Source of the DNA: JBHIBA01 sp046758845
GTDB lineage: Bacteria > UBA8248 > JACPRG01 > G963555815
NCBI GenBank assembly: GCA_046758845.1
Contig: JBHIBA010000110.1
Coordinates: forward strand, 1-13,151
DNA length: 13,151 nt
Direction: 5' to 3'
The notes beneath the pieces were generated by a model, which worked only from the letters and a program-made list of their open reading frames with translations, searched no databases and was not told the DNA's origin. A program made the translations under genes and the position numbers. Below are positions 1-6,532 of this stretch, piece after piece. Within the stretch, counting starts at the first letter, position 1. Every line of letters starts with the position of its first letter.

Positions 1-1961
1 CGTTCGAAGACCGGCAGCTCCTCGCCGGCGAACCCGTCGGCCCACACCAGCCGCCCCCGGCCCATGAGAATCACGCGATCTTTTAAGAGAGGCATGTAGT
101 GTCGGTGTTCCATCCGCACGGAGTAGAAGTCGTTTCCTCCACCCAGGGTGCTGCTGGCAACCTGGGTGGCGAATTGGGTCAAGGCGCCCTTGGTCGGCCG
201 GACACGGTCGTTGCGGCTGTCCCGCAGGAGGGAGGGGGTGACGCTGCTGGTGACGGACCTACCCTCCTGTTCCTTGATGAAGAAGCCCGCCGTGGAAGCC
301 ACGGAGAACACCGTGTTCTCTTCGTACTGGTAAACGATGCGGCCGAACAGTTTCTCGCCCAGCGCGCGGCCGAAGCCCAGGCTTCCGCCCACGCGGTCTC
401 TTTCAAAGTTGGCGAACTCGTCGTTTTGAACGAATACGCTTGCGCTCAGGGCAAAGTTGGTGTCCAGGAAGTGGGGTTCGATGAAGCTGAGGTCCCCGGT
501 GGTGTCGAGGTCCGAGCGCCGCAGCCTCAGCGCCAGCGTCTGACCCCGGCCGAACAGGTTGTTCTCGCGGACCTCACCGAAGATCAAAACCCCAGCCCGG
601 CTGCTGAAGCCCATACCCCCGCTGATGACGCCCGTGGGTCTCTCCTTGACGGCGATTTCCACGTCTAGCTGGTCCGGGCTCTCCCCGCGCTTGGTCTCGA
701 TCTTCACCTCTTCAAAGTAGCCCAGCCTCCTCAGTCGGGCCCGCGTGAGCTTGAGCTTCCCGCCGTCGAAGAGCGCGCCCTCGAGCAGGGCCACCTCCCG
801 GCGAATGACTTTGTCCCGGGTGAAGTCGTTGCCCTTGATGGACACCCGTCCGATGTAGGCCCGGCGTCCTTTCTGAGGGACGATCCGCAAGTTGACCAAC
901 TGCTTCTCGTCGTCGATGGACGGCTGCGGGATGATGTCCGCAAAGGCATGGCCCTTTTCGGCGTAGGCCTCGGTGATGGAGACGATTTCAGAGTTCAGCC
1001 GAGACCGGTTGTAGACATCGCCCGGCTTGAGGGTGATCCGCTTGCGCAGCTCCTCGGACGTGAAGACGGCGTCGCCCTCCACCTCCAGGGTCCCCACCCG
1101 GTACTGTCGGCCTTCGACGATGGGAATGACGATGGCCAGGGTGTTTTTCTTCCGGTCCTCGATGATGCGGGGCTCTTTGACCTCCACACGGATGTAGCCG
1201 TGGTTCTGGTACCAGACCTGGATACGGACCAGGTCGGTGCGGATCTGGTCCTCCTTGTAGACGTCCGTGCCCATGATCCAGGAGAGGATCCAGCGCTGCT
1301 GTGTTTGTATGACCTTGCGGAGCTGCTTGTCCGTAAAGGCCGCGTTGCCCTCGAAGGTGATCTTCTGGATGTTCACCTTCTCGCCCTCGGTGATCCGAAA
1401 CTCCACGTTCACCTGGTTGGCGCCAGCCTCCTCCACCACGGAATCCACCCGGATGAAGTAGTACCCGTTCTCCTGATACAGGCCGCGGATGGCCTCCACG
1501 CTTTCCCGAACCGTCCCCTGGTCGAGGATGGACTGCACGGCCACGGTCACCTTTTCTTGAATGTCCTCGCTCTTGAGCTTCTTGTTTCCGACGATGCGGA
1601 CGTTGGACACGGAGGGCTTTTCCTCCAAGATGAAGACCACGCGCAGCCCTCCCTCGAAAGGGCCCACGTCCACCCTGACATCCCGGAAAAAGCCCAGTTC
1701 GTAGATCTTCTCGACGTCTTGACGGAGCTTGGAGACGGAGAAGGAGTCCCCGACGCGGGTCGTCACGTAGAACCGGATGGTGGCCTCTTCCACCCGGCGA
1801 TTGCCGCGGAACTCGATGACCTTAATGGGCAGGGCGGGACCCTGCGCCAGTGCGCCGGAGGACCAGAGAAACAGGAACGGGAGGAAGATCCGGAGCCGGA
1901 GCCTCCAGCCTCCCGGACGAACCGTCCTCCGCCGAATGTGGGCCCCAGGGTTCAAGAACAA
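1..1961 (-). CDS. bamA: Outer-membrane protein assembly factor BamA, C-terminus cut by window edge
   Basis: BamA (Omp85 family) is the outer-membrane core of the BAM complex, which folds and inserts beta-barrel proteins. About 653 residues are visible. A signal peptide has an Arg-rich start, hydrophobic core IFLPFLFLW and a likely cleavage after ALA (residue 39). Five POTRA domains follow at about 46-114, 115-194, 195-285, 286-367 and 368-444, with recurring F/V-x-G-N turns and the typical YELGFFRDV in the first. The barrel starts near residue 445 (GVISGGMGFSS) and is cut at LPVFER, before the expected VRGF loop-6 motif. The frame is closed upstream by TAG at 2051-2049, and no ATG or GTG precedes the signal peptide. 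I chose TTG at 1961 with AAGGA four bases upstream; TTG at 1955 (ten bases from the same AAGGA) is an alternative. It follows clpC after 131 bp. The family assignment is firm; the start is less so. Confidence 0.95.
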   Translation of the reverse strand, partial: MFLNPGAHIRRRTVRPGGWRLRLRIFLPFLFLWSSGALAQGPALPIKVIEFRGNRRVEEATIRFYVTTRVGDSFSVSKLRQDVEKIYELGFFRDVRVDVGPFEGGLRVVFILEEKPSVSNVRIVGNKKLKSEDIQEKVTVAVQSILDQGTVRESVEAIRGLYQENGYYFIRVDSVVEEAGANQVNVEFRITEGEKVNIQKITFEGNAAFTDKQLRKVIQTQQRWILSWIMGTDVYKEDQIRTDLVRIQVWYQNHGYIRVEVKEPRIIEDRKKNTLAIVIPIVEGRQYRVGTLEVEGDAVFTSEELRKRITLKPGDVYNRSRLNSEIVSITEAYAEKGHAFADIIPQPSIDDEKQLVNLRIVPQKGRRAYIGRVSIKGNDFTRDKVIRREVALLEGALFDGGKLKLTRARLRRLGYFEEVKIETKRGESPDQLDVEIAVKERPTGVISGGMGFSSRAGVLIFGEVRENNLFGRGQTLALRLRRSDLDTTGDLSFIEPHFLDTNFALSASVFVQNDEFANFERDRVGGSLGFGRALGEKLFGRIVYQYEENTVFSVASTAGFFIKEQEGRSVTSSVTPSLLRDSRNDRVRPTKGALTQFATQVASSTLGGGNDFYSVRMEHRHYMPLLKDRVILMGRGRLVWADGFAGEELPVFE

Positions 1962-2092
1962 GGAATCCTTCGCGCCTGTGCCCGCCCAGACGCTCGGCGA
2001 AGTCGTCCGTCTTCCCCCAGCCGCTGCGACGAGCCCTCCCTCCTGCAGCTAATCTTCAAGGTCAAGAGAAGAAGTCAGGATGGGCGGCGCCC
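1962..2092 (-). other. clpC-bamA intergenic spacer
   Basis: This 131-bp gap separates the clpC stop from the probable TTG start of bamA. A very small GGGC-gcc-GCCC hairpin lies directly after the clpC stop and is followed by a pyrimidine-rich stretch, but there is no U-tract, so a terminator is not supported. A TTGACC hexamer occurs near 2060 without a convincing -10 at the right distance. The AAGGA in front of the bamA TTG is the only clear signal. bamA may be read through from clpC or have a weak promoter of its own; the sequence does not decide. Confidence 0.5.
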
Positions 2093-4543
2093 TCAGGCTT
2101 CTTGCAAGTCGGTGACGAGCGTCTTCTCTTCGAAGACGAACGAATCGTTCTCGACCCGGACCCGGATGTGCCCGCTTTCGGCGATTTGCCCCTTCAGCAC
2201 CTCTTCGGACAACGGGTCCTCAATATGGGTTTGAATGATCCGCTTCACTTCCCGGGCGCCGTACTTCGGGTCGTAGCCGAGGTCGGCAAGCTTTTCTTTT
2301 GCTTCCTGATCCAATTCGATGGTGAAGCCGCGTTCGATGAGCTGCTTGTTCAGGCGGTCCACCATGAGGTCCACGATTTGCAAAATGTGGCCCTGAGTCA
2401 GCGGGTGGAAGATCACCTCCGCATCCAGACGGTTGAGGAACTCCGGATTGAACGTGCGCCGGGTCTCGGTCCGCATGGCGCCCCGCATCCTTTCGGTCCG
2501 TGAGGTGGAGTCCCCCGGGTCCTCCTCTTTGTGGAACCCCAGCGCGGTGCTCCGCTCGATATCCCGGCTGCTGAGGTTGGAGGTCATCATGAGGACGACG
2601 TTGCGGAAGTTCACGTGGCGGCCGAAGCTGTCGGTGAGCTGTCCCTCGTCCATCACCTGGAGCATGAGGTGGAAGACATCGGGGTGGGCCTTCTCGATCT
2701 CGTCCAACAGAACGACCGAATACGGCCTGCGCCGCACGCGCTCGGTCAGCTGGCCCCCCTCCTCGTAGCCCACGTAGCCGGGGGGCGCCCCGGTCAGGCG
2801 GGAGACGTTGAAGCGCTCCATGTACTCGGACATGTCCACCCGGATGAGGGCCTGCTCGTCCCCGAACAGGAACTCGGCCAGAGCGCGGCAAAGCTCCGTC
2901 TTGCCCACGCCGGTGGGACCGAGCAGAAGGAAGCTTCCGATGGGGCGATTGGGCGCCTTGAGGCCGGCCCGCGAACGGCGGATGGCCTTGGTCACCACCG
3001 AGATGGGCTCGTCCTGCCCCACGATGCGCTTGTGCAGCTCGTCTTCCATGCGCAGCAGGCGCTGGCTTTCGGTCTCCTCGATCTTCGAGAGCGGAACGCC
3101 CGTCATCCGGGAGACGACGAAGGCCATGTCCTCGTCGCCGACCACCGTCTCGTCGTCGGTTTGGGATTCCTCCCACTGCTGCTTCAGCTCGTTGAGGCGC
3201 TCACGGATCCCCTCCTCGTGATCGCGGAGCTTGACGGCCTCCTCAAAGTTCTGCTCCTCGATGTGGGCCCTCTTCTCGCGGACAATCTCCTCCACCTTCC
3301 GCTGAAGGTCGCGGACCTCCTGGGGATAGGTCACCTTGGCCAGGCGCACGCGGGATCCGGCTTCGTCCAGCACGTCAATGGCCTTGTCGGGCAGATACCG
3401 GTCGGAGATGTAGCGGTCGGAGAGGCGCACCGCCTGAACGACGGCCTCATCGGTGAACCGCGCCCGGTGGTGGTGTTCGTACTTGTGCTTCAGGCCACGG
3501 AGGATCTCGATGGTTTCCTCTACCGTGGGCGGATTGACTATGATGGGCTGGAAGCGGCGCTCCAGCGCGCCGTTCTTCTCGATGTACCTGCGGTACTCAT
3601 CGAGGGTGGTGGCGCCGATGCACTGGAGCTCTCCCCGGGAAAGGGAGGGCTTGAGCATGTTGGAGGCGTCGATGGAACCCTCGGCCGCGCCCGCGCCCAC
3701 CAGCGTGTGGAGCTCGTCGATGAAGATGATGACGTTCTCGGACTGGGTGATCTCCTTCATGATGGCCTTCAGGCGCGCCTCGAACTGGCCGCGGTACTTC
3801 GTTCCGGCCACCAGGGCGCCCAGGTCCAGGGAGACGACCCGTTTGTCATACAATACCTGGGGAACCTCGTGGGCCACGATGCGCTGGGCCAGGCCCTCGA
3901 CGATGGCCGTCTTTCCCACACCCGGCTCGCCGATGAGGACGGGATTGTTCTTCGTGCGGCGGCTGAGGATCTGGATCACGCGGTCGATCTCTGTATCCCG
4001 GCCGATGACGGGATCGAGCTTGTCCTCGAAAGCCAGGTCCGTCAGGTCCCGTCCGAACTCATCCAGCGACGGGGTCTTGCTCTTCTCCTTGGGCCGTCGG
4101 GTCGTGGGTTCCCGCAGCAGGTTGAGGGTCTGCTCGCGGGTCTGCTGGAGCTTGATGCCCAGGTTGGAGAGGATCTTGGCGGCCAGTCCGTCCTTTTCTC
4201 GGATCAGCCCAAGCAGCAGGTGCTCGGTGCCGATGTAATTGTGGCCCATGAGCCGGGCCTCTTCCACCGCGTACTCCAGAACCTTCTTCGCCTTAGGGGT
4301 GAAGGGGATGTCGCCCTCCACCGAGCTGCTCAGGCTCTTGGGCAGGTTCCGCTCCACCTCCATGCGGATTTTCTTGACATCTTGGCCCACCTTCTGGAGA
4401 AGGGCGATGGCGATGCCTCCGCCGTCTTTGAGGATCCCGAGCAGGATATGCTCGGTCCCCAGATACTCGTGGTGGTAACGTTCGGCTTCCTCTCGGGCGA
4501 GGATGATCACTTTTCGAGCGCGTTCGGTGAACCGTTTAAACAT
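2093..4543 (-). CDS. clpC: ClpC-type AAA+ unfoldase, ATP-binding subunit of Clp protease
   Basis: This 816-residue Hsp100 protein (B. subtilis ClpC has 810) should unfold cytoplasmic substrates and feed them to ClpP. Two Clp-N repeats occupy residues 1-145, each with a GTEH motif (E31, E107). AAA domain 1 has Walker A GEPGVGKT (205-212), Walker B VIIFIDE (271-277), pore loop GTKYRG (247-252) and ALERRF near 330. A middle domain at about 405-470 contains a UVR motif (about 424-457), with F433 aligning to the Bacillus M-domain phenylalanine. AAA domain 2 has Walker A GPTGVGKT (542-549), Walker B VVLLDE (610-615), pore loop GYVGY (589-593) and sensor-2 GAR (762-764). LGF at 668-670 sits where ClpC/ClpA carry the ClpP-docking tripeptide, so partnership with ClpP is likely; no clpP is in the window. 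The ATG at 4543 has GAGGA eight bases upstream. ClpA/ClpB are unlikely because of the short UVR-type middle domain and the LGF loop. Confidence 0.96.
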   Translation of the reverse strand: MFKRFTERARKVIILAREEAERYHHEYLGTEHILLGILKDGGGIAIALLQKVGQDVKKIRMEVERNLPKSLSSSVEGDIPFTPKAKKVLEYAVEEARLMGHNYIGTEHLLLGLIREKDGLAAKILSNLGIKLQQTREQTLNLLREPTTRRPKEKSKTPSLDEFGRDLTDLAFEDKLDPVIGRDTEIDRVIQILSRRTKNNPVLIGEPGVGKTAIVEGLAQRIVAHEVPQVLYDKRVVSLDLGALVAGTKYRGQFEARLKAIMKEITQSENVIIFIDELHTLVGAGAAEGSIDASNMLKPSLSRGELQCIGATTLDEYRRYIEKNGALERRFQPIIVNPPTVEETIEILRGLKHKYEHHHRARFTDEAVVQAVRLSDRYISDRYLPDKAIDVLDEAGSRVRLAKVTYPQEVRDLQRKVEEIVREKRAHIEEQNFEEAVKLRDHEEGIRERLNELKQQWEESQTDDETVVGDEDMAFVVSRMTGVPLSKIEETESQRLLRMEDELHKRIVGQDEPISVVTKAIRRSRAGLKAPNRPIGSFLLLGPTGVGKTELCRALAEFLFGDEQALIRVDMSEYMERFNVSRLTGAPPGYVGYEEGGQLTERVRRRPYSVVLLDEIEKAHPDVFHLMLQVMDEGQLTDSFGRHVNFRNVVLMMTSNLSSRDIERSTALGFHKEEDPGDSTSRTERMRGAMRTETRRTFNPEFLNRLDAEVIFHPLTQGHILQIVDLMVDRLNKQLIERGFTIELDQEAKEKLADLGYDPKYGAREVKRIIQTHIEDPLSEEVLKGQIAESGHIRVRVENDSFVFEEKTLVTDLQEA

Positions 4544-4562
4544 GCCTTGGGTCCTCGCTCAT
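4536..4562 (-). CDS. Putative 8-codon leader micro-ORF overlapping the clpC start
   Basis: Between lolD and clpC an ATG at 4562-4560 is preceded by AAGGAAA at good distance (4573-4567). It opens a reading frame of eight codons, MSEDPRHV, ending in TAA at 4538-4536. The stop lies just past the clpC ATG (4543-4541), so the two frames overlap by eight bases out of phase. The clpC ribosome binding site (GAGGA, 4556-4552) is inside the micro-ORF. Ribosomes translating it would pass over the clpC initiation region and stop beside it, which would permit translational coupling or leader control. This is inferred from position only. An ORF this short can arise by chance, and the AAGGAAA could instead be a leftover signal. 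Confidence 0.3.
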   Translation of the reverse strand: MSEDPRHV

Positions 4563-4572
4563 GGTGTTTCCT

Positions 4573-5274
4573 TCACTCCTCGATTCGCCCATCGGCAATC
4601 CGAACCACCCGGTTCATGCACCGAGCCAGGTGAGGGTTGTGCGTGGCAATCAGAAAGGTGGCTCCCTTGGCCCGGTTGATGCGCCCAAGGAGCTCGTGGA
4701 TCTCCTCGCCGGTCCGCGCGTCCAGGTTGCCGGTCGGTTCGTCGGCGAGGACGATCAGCGGCTCGTTCATCAGAGCCCGGGCCACGGCCACGCGCTGCTG
4801 CTCTCCGCCGGAGAGTTCGCCCGGTTTGTGATGCAGCCGCTCCGCCAGCCCGACCTCTTGCAACAGCGCCTCGGCCCGCCCGCCGGCCTGTGCGCGCGAG
4901 ACCCCCTGGATGAGGGCCGGCATCATGGTGTTTTCCAGGGCCGTGAATTCGGCGAGCAGATGATGAAACTGAAAGACGAAGCCGATGGTTTCATTTCGAA
5001 ACTTTGCCAGCGATGCGTTATCCAGAGAGAAAACATTCCGCTCACCGTACATCACCCGACCGGCGTTCGGTCGGTCCAGGGTTCCGAGCACCTGAAGCAG
5101 CGTGGTCTTGCCGACCCCCGACGCGCCCATCACGCCGACCATCTCTCCGCGCCGGACAGTCAATTCCACGCCCCGGAGGACCGCAATCCGTTCGTCCCCC
5201 CTTCGAAACTCCTTCCACAGGTCCTCCGCCGACAGGACGGCGCGTTCGTCCGCGCCGCGAAGCCCCTCATTCAT
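4573..5274 (-). CDS. lolD: Lipoprotein-releasing system ATP-binding protein LolD
   Basis: This 233-residue ABC ATPase is of the size of E. coli LolD. It would power extraction of mature lipoproteins from the inner membrane together with the LolC-type permease. Visible motifs are Walker A GASGVGKTT (50-58), Q-loop Q102, signature LSGGEQQR (154-161), Walker B IVLADE (174-179), D-loop NLD (183-185) and switch H212. The Walker A has GVGKT where many relatives have GSGKS, a tolerated change. The ATG overlaps the end of lolC by eight bases (ATGAATGA), implying translational coupling. MacB, FtsE and other short ABC ATPases share these motifs, so the LolD call rests on the adjoining permease and the envelope context. 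Confidence 0.92.
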   Translation of the reverse strand: MNEGLRGADERAVLSAEDLWKEFRRGDERIAVLRGVELTVRRGEMVGVMGASGVGKTTLLQVLGTLDRPNAGRVMYGERNVFSLDNASLAKFRNETIGFVFQFHHLLAEFTALENTMMPALIQGVSRAQAGGRAEALLQEVGLAERLHHKPGELSGGEQQRVAVARALMNEPLIVLADEPTGNLDARTGEEIHELLGRINRAKGATFLIATHNPHLARCMNRVVRIADGRIEE

Positions 5275-6532
5275 ACCTCAGGGTCTCCGCCGGGTCAACC
5301 CGCGATGCTTTCCAGGCGGGATACAGGGTTGCCAAAGAGCAAAGGGCGAATGCGACCCCCACAATCAGAGCCACGTCTGCGCTCTGCACGTCTACGGGGA
5401 GTCGATCGATAAGATAGACGCTGCCCTGGAAAATTTCAAGGCCAAACTGGTTTTCAAGAAAGTCCGCAATGTCCGGAAGTTTCAGCGCCAAGGCGACCCC
5501 GCCGGCCATTCCGAGCGCGGTCCCGATGCCCCCCACCGTCATTCCGTCCACCATGAAGATCTTCAGCACGCTGCGGTCCCGAGCTCCCATGGATTTCAGG
5601 ATCGCAATGTCGCGCGCCTTCTCCTTCACAACCATGACGAGCGTCGCGATGATGCTGAAGGTGGCCACCAGCGTGATGAGGACGAGGATGATGAACATGA
5701 CCGCCTTCTCCATCCGCAAGGCGGAGAACAGGCTGGCGTGCATCTGCATCCAGTCGCGGGGCAAGAAGGGAAATCCCAGCTTCCGCCCGATGGCCTCCGC
5801 CACCTCCCGGGCCTTGTAGAGGTCGGCCACCTTGACCTCGATGGCCGAGGCGGTGTCATCCACCTCGAAGAATTCTTGCGCCTGGGGAAGTGAGGTGAGC
5901 GCGAGGCCATTGTCGTAAAGGTAGTATCCGGAATGAAAGATCCCCGCCACGCGAAACCTCCGCGCCCGCGGGATGAGGCCGGCGGGCGTCACCCGGCCCA
6001 GGGGGGAGACCACCAACACCTCGCTCAGGTACTTGGCGCCAAGGGCGCGCGCCAGCTCGGTTCCGATGATGATGGCCGGCTGGCGCGTCTGGTTCGGACC
6101 CGCGAACGTCCGCTCCAGGTCGGCGAGCCGCCCCCGGGTCATCCGGAGCGAGAAGTCGGTCACCTTGCTTTCCTGAGCCGGGTCCACCCCGCGCAGAACG
6201 ACACCCGCCACGCTCGTCCCGGAGCGGAGAAGGACCTGGTTCACCACGTAAGGGGCCGCCGAGACGACGCCCTCGATCCGGCTCACCTTGGAGACCACCT
6301 GCCGGTAATCCCGGATCGGTCCCTGGAGGTTCTGGATCACGATGTGGGCCTGGCCGGCCAGGATCTTCGACTGAAGGGATTTTTGAAACCCGGTCATGAC
6401 GCCGACGACGCAGATCAGCGTCGCAACCCCCAGCATCACCCCCAGGGCGGAGATCCAGGTCCCCACGGAGATGAAGCGGTTTTTCCGTTTGGCCCGCAGA
6501 TAGCGCAGGCCGACCCAAATCTCATACGCCAA
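5267..6532 (-). CDS. lolC: Lipoprotein-releasing ABC transporter permease, LolC/LolE family
   Basis: This 421-residue inner-membrane protein has the MacB/LolC topology: one membrane segment at about 21-48, a large periplasmic domain (about 49-275), then three segments (about 277-301, 326-350, 385-404). The cytoplasmic stretch EKARDIAILKSMGA (304-317) is the usual coupling region contacting LolD. The segment VTPAGLIPR (181-189) aligns by eye with the TPMGRIP hook of E. coli LolC, the part that binds the chaperone LolA, so I favour LolC over LolE. Only one permease gene is present, so a homodimeric (LolF-like) permease with LolD is possible unless a second gene lies elsewhere. The start is TTG at 6532-6530, with a strong GGGGGGAGG six bases upstream; the MAYEIWVGLRYLRAKRK beginning matches the family. 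The start lies inside the end of lysS (11-base overlap). Confidence 0.92.
   Translation of the reverse strand: MAYEIWVGLRYLRAKRKNRFISVGTWISALGVMLGVATLICVVGVMTGFQKSLQSKILAGQAHIVIQNLQGPIRDYRQVVSKVSRIEGVVSAAPYVVNQVLLRSGTSVAGVVLRGVDPAQESKVTDFSLRMTRGRLADLERTFAGPNQTRQPAIIIGTELARALGAKYLSEVLVVSPLGRVTPAGLIPRARRFRVAGIFHSGYYLYDNGLALTSLPQAQEFFEVDDTASAIEVKVADLYKAREVAEAIGRKLGFPFLPRDWMQMHASLFSALRMEKAVMFIILVLITLVATFSIIATLVMVVKEKARDIAILKSMGARDRSVLKIFMVDGMTVGGIGTALGMAGGVALALKLPDIADFLENQFGLEIFQGSVYLIDRLPVDVQSADVALIVGVAFALCSLATLYPAWKASRVDPAETLRYE

Noticed and set aside
2075..2092. Hairpin after the clpC stop as an intrinsic terminator
   Set aside because: The stem is only four base pairs and no U-tract follows.
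948..2234. 428-codon plus-strand open frame opposite bamA
   Set aside because: It mirrors the BamA POTRA-coding strand and has no recognisable domain; the minus-strand reading gives five POTRA domains and a signal peptide.
2531..4633. 700-codon open frame on the plus strand opposite clpC
   Set aside because: It is antisense to a clearly conserved ClpC with intact motifs in both ATPase domains. Long antisense frames are expected opposite GC-rich genes, and its product resembles no family.
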